Part shown: piece by piece, positions 43,345-51,992 of the stretch
How positions within the stretch are numbered: the stretch's first letter is position 1
How the letters are laid out: every line of letters begins with the position of its first letter
Made by a program: the position numbers and the translations under genes
Source of the DNA: CAWKGV01 sp963849305
Lineage (GTDB): Bacteria; Pseudomonadota; Alphaproteobacteria; Acetobacterales; Acetobacteraceae
Assembly (NCBI GenBank): GCA_963849305.1
Contig: CAWKGV010000022.1
Location: 310,001-374,000, forward strand
Direction of reading: 5' to 3'
Length of the DNA stretch: 64,000 nucleotides
Notes under the pieces: generated by a model
What the model was told of the DNA's origin: nothing
What the model saw: only the letters and a program-made list of their open reading frames with translations
Database searches by the model: none

Positions 43345-44919
43345 ATGCTCTATGACCCACCACCGCACATCACGCAGTACTGGCACCTGAGCAAGCCGTC
43401 GGCCGTCGGACGGCGCGGGATGGTCGTGTCCCAGGCCAAGAGCGCGGCCGAGGCGGGCGTGGCGGTGCTGGAGGCCGGCGGCAATGCGATAGACGCGGCG
43501 GTGGCGACGGCGCTCGCCCTAGCCGCCGTGGAGCCGTGGAACTCCGGGCTCGGCGGCACCGGGTTCGCGCTGATCCACCGCGCCGGCGAGGCGCGGGCGG
43601 AGGTGGTCGATTTCGGCCCGGTCGCGCCGCGCGGGCTCGACCCATCCCGTTTCAAGCGCACCGGGCGGATGACGCAGGATCTGTTCGCCTGGCCGGAGGT
43701 GGAGGGCGACGCCAACATCCACGGCCCGCTGTCCTTCGCGATTCCGTCCGCCGCGGCGGGTTACGCCTTCATGCAGGATCGCTGGGGCCAGCTGCCGCTC
43801 TCGGAGGTGATCGCCCCGGCGATCGCGCTCGCCCGGCGGGGGTTGCCCGCCGACTGGTACACCACGATCAAGGTGGCCAGCTCGGCCGCGGTGCTCCGGC
43901 TCTATCCGGAGAGCGCGCGCATCTATCTGCCGGACGGCCTGCCGCCAGTCGCGCCTTATCAGGGCGAACCCAATTGCTTCCGGCTTGGAAACCTGCAAGC
44001 GACGCTGGAACGCCTCAGCCGCGCCGGCCTGCGGGATTTCTACGAGGGCGAGGTCGCCGCGAGCATTGTGGCGGACGTCACGGCGATGGGCGGCGTGCTC
44101 TGCGCCGAAGACCTGCGCGGCTGTCAGGCGCGGCTGTGGCCGGCGACCGAGGCGGGCTGGCGCGGACGGACGTTGCAGCTCACCGGCGGTTTGACCGCGG
44201 CGCCGACCTTGGTGCGCGTGCTGGAGGGGATGGCGGAAGCGCCATACGGTTCGGCACCCACGCCCAAATGGTATGTGGCGCTCGCACGCGCGATGAAAGC
44301 CGCCTATGCGGAACGGCTCTCCGGTCTGGGCGAGACCGAAGCAGAAGCCGACGATACCTGCACCACGCACCTCACCGTCTGCGACGGCGAGGGCACGATG
44401 GTTGCGATGACCTCCACCTTGCTCTCCTCGATGGGCAGCCGGGTGGTGCTGCCGGGTTCGGGCGTGCTGATGAACAACGGGGTGATGTGGTTCGACCCGC
44501 GCCCCGGCCAGCCGAACTCGATCGCCCCCGGCAAGCGCCCGCTCACCAACATGCTGCCGGTGATTCTGAGGGACGGCGCGCGGCCGTGGATCGCCGCCGG
44601 CGCATCGGGCGGCCGGCGCATCATGGCGGCGGTGTTCCAGATGCTGACCTGTGTGGCGGATTTCGCCATGGACCTGGAAACGGCGGCGCATCATCCGCGG
44701 ATCGACGTTTCAGGCTCGGATCGGGTCAGCGTTGACCGGCGAATGCCGGCGGCGGTGATCGAGGCGTTGCGTGCGGAGGGGCCGACCGAACTGCTGGAGC
44801 ACTGCGCGATGCCGATCAACTTCGCCTGCCCCAACCTGATCATCCAGCACGGGGATGGAACGCGCACCGGGATCAGCGACATGGCCTCGCCCTGGTCGGC
44901 GGCGGTGGCGCAGGAATGA
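43345..44919 (+). CDS. Gamma-glutamyltransferase family protein
   Basis: A 524-residue N-terminal-nucleophile hydrolase of the gamma-glutamyltransferase/acylase family. The large-subunit start is GMVVSQAKSAAEAGVAVLEA then GGNAIDAAVATALALA, and GGTGFALIH. The autoprocessing site is TTHLTVCDGEGTMVAMTSTL, where the second Thr would be the nucleophile. The small subunit has MNNGVMWFDPRPGQPNSIAP and GASGGRRIMAAVFQ. No signal peptide is evident, so it may act in the cytoplasm on gamma-glutamylated intermediates, unlike classical periplasmic GGT. Start: the ATG at 43345 with AGGAAA upstream. It lies among genes for cyclic amides and amides. Confidence 0.9.
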   Translation: MLYDPPPHITQYWHLSKPSAVGRRGMVVSQAKSAAEAGVAVLEAGGNAIDAAVATALALAAVEPWNSGLGGTGFALIHRAGEARAEVVDFGPVAPRGLDPSRFKRTGRMTQDLFAWPEVEGDANIHGPLSFAIPSAAAGYAFMQDRWGQLPLSEVIAPAIALARRGLPADWYTTIKVASSAAVLRLYPESARIYLPDGLPPVAPYQGEPNCFRLGNLQATLERLSRAGLRDFYEGEVAASIVADVTAMGGVLCAEDLRGCQARLWPATEAGWRGRTLQLTGGLTAAPTLVRVLEGMAEAPYGSAPTPKWYVALARAMKAAYAERLSGLGETEAEADDTCTTHLTVCDGEGTMVAMTSTLLSSMGSRVVLPGSGVLMNNGVMWFDPRPGQPNSIAPGKRPLTNMLPVILRDGARPWIAAGASGGRRIMAAVFQMLTCVADFAMDLETAAHHPRIDVSGSDRVSVDRRMPAAVIEALRAEGPTELLEHCAMPINFACPNLIIQHGDGTRTGISDMASPWSAAVAQE

Positions 44920-44939
44920 GCGCCACCGCCGGCACGCCC

Positions 44940-45127
44940 CTACGGGCGCGCCTCGAACACGAAGTTGAACGGGGTTGCCGTTGCTTGACGGAAGCTGGAG
45001 AAACCGCCGGCCGTGATGACCTCGCGCAACCGCGCCTCGCCCGCCTGCGCGCCGAGGGCCAGGCCAACCTCCTGGCGAGGCCGACTAAGTTGTTCAGCTT
45101 GCTTTCGTCTAGGATCGTCTCAGACAT
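44940..45127 (-). pseudogene. Class I SAM methyltransferase, internally deleted
   Basis: The ATG at 45127 opens MSETILDESKLNNLVGLA, which matches the N-terminus of a family of methyltransferases of about 350 residues (normally continuing to an F-G-K helix). The frame then shifts, and what follows, EVGLALGAQAGEARLREVIT then AGGFSSFRQATATPFNFVFE, ending EARP-stop at 44940, is the C-terminus of the same type of protein. About 280 residues are missing between. It is a deletion derivative, not a small gene. Confidence 0.7.
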
Positions 45128-45349
45128 TCCAATCTCCCATTTTTGTCGCAACTGATGCGCTGCGCGTCACTGCGAGCCGGCGTGCCAAGCACGCGATGTG
45201 GATGCCCCATCAGCACCTGGCCTGCTCGGGCCAATGCACGGTCGATCCCCGGTGCTGTACCGTTTAGCAGATGTTAAATTCAAAGAAAACTTTAGGCGGG
45301 CACGGGACCCGAGTTCGGCAGAGGTGAATTCAGCTCGCCGAGAGCGGCC

Positions 45350-46264
45350 TCACTCCTCCGCGTTCTCCTTGCACCAACCCGCGACCTCCGCGTGGGTCGC
45401 GAACCAGCATTTGCGCTTGCCCTTGGCGTACTTGATCAGTCGTGCCAGCAGCGGCAGGCGCGAGCGGTGGCCGATCACGTGCGGGTGCATCGTCAGCAGG
45501 AACAGGCCGCCCTCCTCCCAGGCGCCGTCGAACTCCGCCGTGAAGATCTCCTCCACCGCCGAGGGCGGCGTGTACGGGCGCAACGGCGAATGCCGCATCA
45601 TGTTGAAATAAACGAAATCGTCGCGAATCCATTCCGGAGGCAGCTCGACCACGCCGGTCGGCTCCCCATGGTCGTTCAGCTCGTACGGGTCATCGTCGGC
45701 CATCAGGCTGCTGTCATAGAGCAGCTTCATTTCGCGGATGATGTCGAGCGTGTTGGGCGAGAAGTCCCAGCTCGCGGTGCGCATTCCGACCGGCTCGCGC
45801 CCGGAAATACGCGCCAGCGAGTCTCGCGCGCGCAACGACAAGTCGCGCTCCGCGTCGCGCGGCAATGTGGTGTTCAGTTCATGAATCCAGGAATGGATGC
45901 CGATCTCGTGACCATCCGCGGCGATCGCGCGCACCTCCTCGGGATACAGCTGCGCTGAGACCGCCGGATAAAAGAAGGTGGCGGAAATCGACTCGCGCTC
46001 TAGCAGCTTGCGGATGCGCGGGATCGCGGCCCGGCTGCCGTACTGGCCCTGACTGATCCGCATTGGGCTTAAATCCGCATCGCGCAGCGGGATGGTCTCG
46101 TGGTCGGCGTCAAACGAAAGCGCCACCGCGCAGCGCGCGCCATCGGGCCAGGAGCGCGGCCGCAGACTCCGTCCCGCGCGCGCATGGCCGACGATGCGCC
46201 GCCAGGCCGGCTCCGGCCATTGCCAGGGCTCGCCCTCGGGGCGACCGTCTCGGGTCTCGCTCAT
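45350..46264 (-). CDS. Polysaccharide deacetylase family protein (PuuE-type)
   Basis: A 304-residue NodB-fold metal hydrolase. The motifs are CAVALSFDADHE with the catalytic and metal aspartates, and IGIHSWIHE with the H-x3-H metal pair. MRTASWDFSPNTLDII follows, and FLLTMHPHVIGHRSRL supplies the C-terminal His. The sequence resembles the PuuE/peptidoglycan deacetylase-like subgroup that includes cofactor-free allantoinases and imidases, rather than chitin deacetylases. No signal peptide is present. With the neighbouring amidase and oxoprolinase a role in cyclic amide breakdown is plausible. Start: ATG at 46264 (MSETRDGRPEGEPW); it is divergent from the amidase. Confidence 0.85.
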   Translation of the reverse strand: MSETRDGRPEGEPWQWPEPAWRRIVGHARAGRSLRPRSWPDGARCAVALSFDADHETIPLRDADLSPMRISQGQYGSRAAIPRIRKLLERESISATFFYPAVSAQLYPEEVRAIAADGHEIGIHSWIHELNTTLPRDAERDLSLRARDSLARISGREPVGMRTASWDFSPNTLDIIREMKLLYDSSLMADDDPYELNDHGEPTGVVELPPEWIRDDFVYFNMMRHSPLRPYTPPSAVEEIFTAEFDGAWEEGGLFLLTMHPHVIGHRSRLPLLARLIKYAKGKRKCWFATHAEVAGWCKENAEE

Positions 46265-46357
46265 GCTCTCGCTCCTTGCCGTGGTTTTCAGGGCGGGGTT
46301 TCCTAGGCCGGGGACACGGCCCATGCTGCGCCGGTCGAGAGCACTCGGAAAAGCCCC

Positions 46358-47785
46358 ATGCCCAGTTCCGATCCGGCGCTGCTGAGCGCCGAGGAAATGG
46401 TCGCGCTCTACGCTCGCCAGGCCTTGAGCCCGGTTGAGGCGCTGCGGGCCGTGACCGAACGGGTGGCGCGGCTAAACCCCGCACTCAATGCGTTCGTGGT
46501 GCTGAATCCGCTTGCGTCGGCGGCGGCCAGGGAGAGCGAGGCGCGCTGGCTTGCCGGCCGGCCAGTCGGCGCGCTGGATGGCGTGCCCTGCACGGTCAAG
46601 GATCTTGTCGATCTCGCCGGCTTTCCGACGCGGCGCGGCAGCCGGCTCACCGATCCGGCGCCGGCGGCCGAGGACGCGCCGATGGTGCTGGGGCTCAAAG
46701 CGGCCGGGGCCGTGATTCTGGGCAAGACCACAACTACTGAGTTCGGCTGGAAATCGCCCGGCGACTGCCCGCTGAACGGCATCACCCGAAATCCTTGGGA
46801 CAGGAGCCGCACGCCCGGCGGCTCTTCCTCCGGTGCCGGCGCGGCCGGGGCCGCCGGGTTCGGGCCTCTGCATATCGGAACCGACGCCGGGGGGTCGATT
46901 CGCATTCCCGCCGCCTGGTGCGGGCTGGTGGGACTCAAGCCTACATACGGCCGGGTGCCGCAATGGCCGGCGAGCGCCTTCGCCTCGGTCTCCTGCGCGG
47001 GGCCGATGACGCGGACCGTACGCGATGCCGCGCTGATGCTCTCGGCGATGGGGCGTGCCGACATCCGCGACCCGTTCTGCCTGCCCGACGATCGGCGTGA
47101 CTGGTGCGAGGGCATCGAGGCGGGAGTTTCGGGGCTGCGCGTAGCCCTGCTGCGCTGCCCCGGTTTCGACGCCCCTGTGGATGGCGACGGCATCGCGGCA
47201 GTGGAGCACGCCGCCGCACTGCTCGCGGCGGCTGGTGCGGTGATCGAGCAAGCCGATCCGGGCCTCCCCGATACGCGCGCCGCGTTCTCGCGGGTTTGGG
47301 GTGCCGCGCTGGCCCGCCTGGTCGGGTCATTTCCCGAGGAGCAGCGGGCTAGGCTCGATCCCGGCTTGCTTGAAGTCGCACGCGCGCTGGGCGGGATGTC
47401 AGCGATCGAGTTCCTCGACGCCGAGGCGATGCGCGCCGACGCGGGGCACGCGATGGCGCGGCTGCACCTGCGTTACGACCTGGTGCTGTGTCCCACGGTG
47501 CCGAACGGCCCACCCCCGGCCGACGCGCCGACGCTCAACCCGGTCGAGGCGCTGTGGACGCAATGGGCGCCTTGGACCTTCACCTTCAACCTCACCCGTC
47601 AGCCGGCGGTCACGGTGCCGGTCGGGCTCGGGTCCGAGGGGCTGCCGCGCGCGGTGCAGATCGCGGCGGCGCAACACCGGGACGATTTGGTGCTGCGGGC
47701 TGCGCGAACGCTCGAGTTGGCGCAGCCGTTCCCGCGCCGGCCCTCAATGCACCAGGAACTTCAGAGCCGCTATCAGACCGCCTAA
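46358..47785 (+). CDS. Amidase signature family amidohydrolase
   Basis: A 475-residue Ser-cisSer-Lys amidase. The catalytic lysine is in VKDLVDLAGFPTRRGS (about residue 80). The glycine/serine box GGSSSGAGAAGAAGFGPLHI (about 155) carries the cis-Ser, and TDAGGSIRIPAAWCGLVGLK holds the nucleophilic Ser. The C-terminal half is typical of GatA-related amidases, but no gatB/gatC genes are adjacent, so it is a catabolic amidase, not the tRNA amidotransferase subunit. It opens a plus-strand group continued by the TRAP transporter genes. The substrate is unknown. Confidence 0.92.
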   Translation: MPSSDPALLSAEEMVALYARQALSPVEALRAVTERVARLNPALNAFVVLNPLASAAARESEARWLAGRPVGALDGVPCTVKDLVDLAGFPTRRGSRLTDPAPAAEDAPMVLGLKAAGAVILGKTTTTEFGWKSPGDCPLNGITRNPWDRSRTPGGSSSGAGAAGAAGFGPLHIGTDAGGSIRIPAAWCGLVGLKPTYGRVPQWPASAFASVSCAGPMTRTVRDAALMLSAMGRADIRDPFCLPDDRRDWCEGIEAGVSGLRVALLRCPGFDAPVDGDGIAAVEHAAALLAAAGAVIEQADPGLPDTRAAFSRVWGAALARLVGSFPEEQRARLDPGLLEVARALGGMSAIEFLDAEAMRADAGHAMARLHLRYDLVLCPTVPNGPPPADAPTLNPVEALWTQWAPWTFTFNLTRQPAVTVPVGLGSEGLPRAVQIAAAQHRDDLVLRAARTLELAQPFPRRPSMHQELQSRYQTA

Positions 47786-48018
47786 GCCGTGAACTGAGCC
47801 ACGAACAGCGCAGCTCCAACGCTCCCCATCCAAATCTTCATCTCGGATCGCAATGCGCTGATTTCGTGCCGAATCTCAGCCAGGTCGGACTTCGTGGCGA
47901 CGGTCTCGCTCATAGCCTGATGGAACGCCTCCCTCAGCGCCTCGGCCTGTGGCCGAGAGAACTGTCCCTCGCCCTCAAGACGGCGAACGAAGGCGAGCTT
48001 ATCGAAGATCACGCTCAC
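47782..48018 (-). CDS. Small coiled-coil membrane protein (DUF1640-like)
   Basis: A 78-residue protein. The N-terminus VIFDKLAFVRRLEGEGQFSR then PQAEALREAFHQAM, a coiled coil (ATKSDLAEIRHEISALRSEM) and a C-terminal membrane segment (WMGSVGAALFVAQF) match the small bacterial DUF1640/CCDC90-like proteins. Their function is unknown; they are often found near toxin-antitoxin or phage genes. Its stop overlaps the amidase stop on the opposite strand. Confidence 0.75.
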   Translation of the reverse strand: MSVIFDKLAFVRRLEGEGQFSRPQAEALREAFHQAMSETVATKSDLAEIRHEISALRSEMKIWMGSVGAALFVAQFTA

Positions 48019-48171
48019 CGGCAGTCTCTCCCGCGTCCAGCCCGATAGCGTGCTATCGTTAGGTTAATCGACGGTTTTGGACGCGGCCTGGTTATAGCCG
48101 ACCTAAGCGAAACGATTGACACATTGGCTGTCCGCGCCGTTTGATCGCGGCCTGGAGACTTGGGGGAAACA

Positions 48172-49203
48172 ATGTCCATCAACGGGGGAGCGCCGGCCCT
48201 GTCCAGGCGCGCGCTCATGCGGGCCACCGCCGCGGCCGCGGCGCTCGGGGCGCTTGCCGCGCCCGCGATCGCCGCCGGCAACCGCGTGTTCACCTTCGGC
48301 TACGATGAGCCGCGCGATACCGGATACGGCTACTTCGCCGACCAGTTCGGCGCCAAGCTCAAGGAGCTGAGCGGCGGCAAGCTCGCCATCCACCAGTTCC
48401 CCGGCGCGCAGCTCGGTCAGGAGCCGGAAATGGCGCAGAAGGTGCGCACCGGCGATATCGATTTCGTCATCAACTCGACCGCCAACACCGCGACCGTGGT
48501 GCCGCAAGCTGGTGTCTTCTCGCTGCATTTCATCTTCCGCGACGAGGGCCATCTCGCGAAGGCAATGCTCGATCCGGCGATGAACGAGCTGTTCCGCGAG
48601 ATGATCGCCAAGAACACGACCGGCGCCCGCTCCCTCGGCCTCGGCACGCTCGGGTTCCGAAAGTTCTACGCCAAATTCGAGATCAGGAACGTCGCCGACA
48701 TCAGGGGCAAGAAGGTCCGGGTGCAGGCGACCAAGACCGAGGACCGGTTCTTCAGCGCCTACGGCGCCGTGCCGATCCACATGCCGATCGGCCAGGTGTA
48801 CACGTCGTTGGAGACCGGGCTGGTAGATGTCGCCGAGAACGGCGCCGACATCTACCGTGCGCAGAAGCACTACGAGGTCGCGCCAGTGCTGTCCGCGAGC
48901 AACCATGAGGCCAACAACAACCATCTCTGGGTCAGCGACAAGGCCTGGAACAGCTTGAACGCCGAAGAGCAGGGCTGGGTGAAGGCCACCTTCGAGCACG
49001 CGCGGGGCCTGGCGGTGCCGAAATCGCTCGCCTATGATCATGCCGCGATCGAGCAGCTCAAGCAGATGGGCGTGGAGTTCTTCACCGAAGTCGATCGCAA
49101 GAGCTTCATCCAGATCGCCACCCCGATTCAAGACGAGCAGGCCAAGCAGCTCGGCCCGTACGCGGTGCGGCTCCTGGAGCTGACGCGCAAGGTGCCGGCC
49201 TAA
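48172..49203 (+). CDS. dctP: TRAP transporter solute-binding protein DctP
   Basis: The periplasmic receptor of a TRAP transporter, 343 residues. The signal peptide contains a twin-arginine-like SRRALMRATAAAAALGALAA and ends near AIAAGN. The DctP fold follows, with FADQFGAKLKELSGGKLAIH, GAQLGQEPEMAQKVRTGDID, and GKKVRVQATKTEDRFFSAYG, in which the ligand-pairing Arg is expected. The start is the ATG at 48172, after GGGGGAAA. TRAP systems import organic acids with sodium; here amides or lactam-derived acids from the adjacent hydrolases are candidates, by context only. Confidence 0.93.
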   Translation: MSINGGAPALSRRALMRATAAAAALGALAAPAIAAGNRVFTFGYDEPRDTGYGYFADQFGAKLKELSGGKLAIHQFPGAQLGQEPEMAQKVRTGDIDFVINSTANTATVVPQAGVFSLHFIFRDEGHLAKAMLDPAMNELFREMIAKNTTGARSLGLGTLGFRKFYAKFEIRNVADIRGKKVRVQATKTEDRFFSAYGAVPIHMPIGQVYTSLETGLVDVAENGADIYRAQKHYEVAPVLSASNHEANNNHLWVSDKAWNSLNAEEQGWVKATFEHARGLAVPKSLAYDHAAIEQLKQMGVEFFTEVDRKSFIQIATPIQDEQAKQLGPYAVRLLELTRKVPA

Positions 49204-49215
49204 GCGGCCGCGCCG

Positions 49216-49815
49216 ATGAGCTTCGCCGATCTCGCCGGGCCGGTGCTGTCGCGCAAGCGCCCACAGCTCAAATGGCGGTGGCTCGATCCGCTGGAATTCG
49301 CGTTGGTGGTGCTCTGCGGCCTGCTGCTGGTCGGCTTCACGCTGAGCGAGCTTGGTGATGTCGCGTTCCGCATCCTCCGCCGTCCCTGGCTGGAAGCACA
49401 GGAGTTCTCGCTCGGCTTCTTCGTCTGGGGCGTGTTCATGGGCGGGGCGGTCGGCGTCCGGCGTAACGATCACTTCCGCCTGTCGGCGACGGCGGAGCTG
49501 TTTTCAGGCGGCGTGCGCACCGCGATCGAGGTGTTCCAGCAGTTGGTCATGATCGGCGTCGCCTTCTGCATGGCATGGTTCGGCTACCTGAATTTCCTGA
49601 CCGGCTTCGGCAGCTTTCTGATGCCGTCCCTCACGCCGGTCGCGGTGCTCTACGCCGCGATCCCGGTCTGCGGCGCGCTGATCGCGCTGTTTTCGGTCGA
49701 GAAGCTGGTCAACGGCTTGGTGCGCGGCTTCCCCGACCCGGAGAGCGAGCTGCCGGCGGGCACTGAAGCCGCCGGCCCGGTACTTGAGGCGGCCAAAGCC
49801 GAAGCCAGGCCGTGA
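49216..49815 (+). CDS. dctQ: TRAP transporter small permease DctQ
   Basis: The four-helix membrane subunit of the TRAP transporter, 199 residues, longer than the usual 160-180. Helices are about residues 28-48 (LEFALVVLCGLLLVGFTL), 68-90 (SLGFFVWGVFMGGAVGV, then RRNDHFRLS, the conserved basic loop), 105-128 and 140-160. A charged tail rich in Glu and Ala follows. It lies 12 bases after dctP, and its stop overlaps the dctM start by four bases (GTGA), so it is coupled. Confidence 0.9.
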   Translation: MSFADLAGPVLSRKRPQLKWRWLDPLEFALVVLCGLLLVGFTLSELGDVAFRILRRPWLEAQEFSLGFFVWGVFMGGAVGVRRNDHFRLSATAELFSGGVRTAIEVFQQLVMIGVAFCMAWFGYLNFLTGFGSFLMPSLTPVAVLYAAIPVCGALIALFSVEKLVNGLVRGFPDPESELPAGTEAAGPVLEAAKAEARP

Positions 49816-51155
49816 GCGGTAACGACACCGCCATTGTCGTGATGTGCGGACTGTTCTTGTTCCTGGGCTATGCTGGGCTGCCCGTTGCGTTCGCGCTGAT
49901 TGCCGCGGTCGTGGTGGTCGCCTCGCTGTTCACCACGCTCACCATCGGCTCGCTGATGGGCCAGTTGTTCAACGGCATCAACGAGCTGGCGCTGCTCGCC
50001 ATCCCGTTCTTCCTGCTCGTGGGCGAGCTGATGACCTCGGCCCGGATCACCCCGCGCTTGATCGCGCTGACTCAGGCGATGGTCGGCCATCTGCGCAGCG
50101 GGCTTGCCCACGTGGTCGCGGTCTCGTGCATGATCTTCGGCGGCATCTCGGGCTCGTCCACTGCGGATACGGTGGCGATCGGCACCGTGCTGATGCCGGC
50201 GATGAAAGAGGAGGGCTATGCGCCCGCCTTCTCCGCCGCCCTGATCGCAGCCGGCGCCAGCATCGCCAGCATGGTGCCGCCGAGTATCATGGCGATCGTC
50301 TATGGCGCGGTGGGCGACGCCTCGGTTGGCGGGCTGTTCCTGGGCGGGGCGACGCCGGGGCTGATGGTTTGCGTCGGGCTGATGATCTACAGCTACTTCT
50401 TCGGCGCACCCGGATTGCAGAAGCGGCGCGCCACCTTCTTCGAGTTCGGCACTGCTTTGCGGGGGGCGCTGCTGCCGATGATGATCCCGGTCATCATCAT
50501 CGGCAGCATCTTGGCGGGCGTGATCACGCCGGCCGAGGCCGGCATGGCGGCTGTAGTGTACGCGCTGCTGGTGCTGCTGCCGCTGCTGAACCGCGGGCAT
50601 TTCCGCCGCCTGCCGAAAGACATCGCGATGGCGGCGCTGCTCTATTCGATCCCGCTCACGGCCGTCGCCGGTGCTTCGGCGTTCGGCTGGATGCTCGCCT
50701 ACTTGGGTGGGGCGGACATCATCATGGGCTGGGTGCAGGCGCTTGGCACGACGGATGCGCGCGCGATCTTGTTCTTCGTCGCCGTGCTGTTCCTGATCGT
50801 GGGCGACTTTCTGGACGGGCTGCCTGCCATCATCATCCTGATGCCGGTGATCCTGGCGCTGGAGAAGCTCGGCCACATCAATGCGGTGCATATGGGCGTG
50901 GTGGTGATCGTGACCCTCGCCTTCGGGCTGATCACGCCGCCTTGCGGCATCATCCTGCTGCTGTCGTCCACCTTGGCCAACGTGCCGTTCTCGCGCGCGC
51001 TGCGCCAATCGGCGCCGATCTATGTGGTGTTCGTGGTGGTGATCTCAGTGATCATCCTGATCCCGGACACGGTGCTCTGGCTTCCCCGGCACTTCCTGCC
51101 GCGCGCGGTCGGATGTTTCCCTAAGCCGCATGGCGGCGGGTTCATCTGTCCGTGA
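49812..51155 (+). CDS. dctM: TRAP transporter large permease DctM
   Basis: The 12-helix sodium-dependent subunit, 447 residues. The family landmarks include GLPVAFALIAAVVVVASLFT, NELALLAIPFFLLVGELMTS, the scoop-motif FGGISGSSTADTVAIGTVLM, AAGASIASMVPPSIMAIVYG, and DGLPAIIILMPVILALEKLG with GLITPPCGIILLLSS. The start is GTG at 49812. The last 20 residues after LWLPRHFLP are polar and not conserved. It completes the dctPQM operon. Confidence 0.94.
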   Translation: MSGNDTAIVVMCGLFLFLGYAGLPVAFALIAAVVVVASLFTTLTIGSLMGQLFNGINELALLAIPFFLLVGELMTSARITPRLIALTQAMVGHLRSGLAHVVAVSCMIFGGISGSSTADTVAIGTVLMPAMKEEGYAPAFSAALIAAGASIASMVPPSIMAIVYGAVGDASVGGLFLGGATPGLMVCVGLMIYSYFFGAPGLQKRRATFFEFGTALRGALLPMMIPVIIIGSILAGVITPAEAGMAAVVYALLVLLPLLNRGHFRRLPKDIAMAALLYSIPLTAVAGASAFGWMLAYLGGADIIMGWVQALGTTDARAILFFVAVLFLIVGDFLDGLPAIIILMPVILALEKLGHINAVHMGVVVIVTLAFGLITPPCGIILLLSSTLANVPFSRALRQSAPIYVVFVVVISVIILIPDTVLWLPRHFLPRAVGCFPKPHGGGFICP

Positions 51156-51183
51156 CGGATCGGCAGAATGGATGAACGGGCGG

Positions 51184-51609
51184 TCAGGCTCCAGCCACGG
51201 CCACTCCAAGATTTCGGGCGCAGTCGCCCAATCGTCTGTCGAACGTTGCTAACGTTGCACCGATACGGTCGGCCATGGCGATGTGGATCGCGTCGGGCGC
51301 TCGCAAGTTGAGGTCGAGCCTGCGAAGATACGCATCTGCCACCGACACATCGCTGGAAACGATCTCCAGGCGCTGCGTGGCCCTCGACCTCCAAGCATCG
51401 AAATCCGCGAACCCGGCCCACGCCTGATCGGTTCCGATCTCGCCGCTCCTGACCCTCCGGGCAACCGCCGAGGAAAACTCTGCCGCGGCAAAGTCGCTAA
51501 GAACCACTATGCCCGATGCGCCTCGCAAAAGCTCGCTGGCTCGGGCATTCAGCGAGTCGCCGCCAATCCAGAAGGCGACCAAGACGCTGGCATCCAGGTA
51601 GATGCTCAT
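51184..51609 (-). CDS. vapC: VapC-type PIN domain toxin
   Basis: A 141-residue PIN ribonuclease. The acidic metal ligands are visible: the first Asp in MSIYLDASVLVAFWIGG, the Glu in DFAAAEFSSAVARRV, the Asp in LRAPDAIHIAMADRI, and the last in LATFDRRLGDCA. These make a complete PIN active site. VapC toxins cleave tRNA or rRNA. The ATG at 51609 overlaps the stop of the antitoxin gene (ATGA). Confidence 0.9.
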   Translation of the reverse strand: MSIYLDASVLVAFWIGGDSLNARASELLRGASGIVVLSDFAAAEFSSAVARRVRSGEIGTDQAWAGFADFDAWRSRATQRLEIVSSDVSVADAYLRRLDLNLRAPDAIHIAMADRIGATLATFDRRLGDCARNLGVAVAGA

Positions 51610-51860
51610 CGCTCCCAGTCTTCATCCCTCATCCGGCTGACAAACGTTCCCGCGTCTTCTGAACTGGGCCTTATGGGGCGTATGCGCCGGGCCTCTGCCC
51701 AGGCGATGTCTGCCTCGGTTATAGGCCGGGGAGCCCGGACGGCTTTCAGTTCGACGATCGGCTTGCCGTGCCGGGTGATGACGATGTTCTCCCCCTGGAG
51801 CGCGCGGTCGATCAGCTCGGAAAGTTGGTTCTTGGCTTCAACGACGCTGTGGTGCCCCAT
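51606..51860 (-). CDS. Phd/YefM-type antitoxin
   Basis: An 84-residue protein, MGHHSVVEAKNQLSELIDRA then LQGENIVITRHGKPIVELKA, the classical Phd/YefM DNA-binding antitoxin domain. A C-terminal acidic and basic tail (MRDEDWER) should wrap the toxin. It neutralises the PIN protein and probably represses the pair. The ATG at 51860 fits the domain start; an in-frame upstream start at 51896 would add 12 unconserved residues. No obvious palindromic operator was noticed. Confidence 0.88.
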   Translation of the reverse strand: MGHHSVVEAKNQLSELIDRALQGENIVITRHGKPIVELKAVRAPRPITEADIAWAEARRIRPIRPSSEDAGTFVSRMRDEDWER

Positions 51861-51992
51861 GCGGCTAATATAGCCATCTAGTAGCCGTTTTTCCAAGGGA
51901 TACTTATTGGCCGCTCCCCCGGTCGGGCCATGCGGAGAGCAATTCCGCCGGGCGCGCCGATGTGAGCCGGCGCACCCGCCGCCCTCTAGAGC

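Noticed and set aside
44873..45151. A small gene of 92 codons after the GGT-like gene
   Set aside because: Only its first 18 residues look like protein of a known family; the rest is out of frame with the methyltransferase C-terminus it overlaps.
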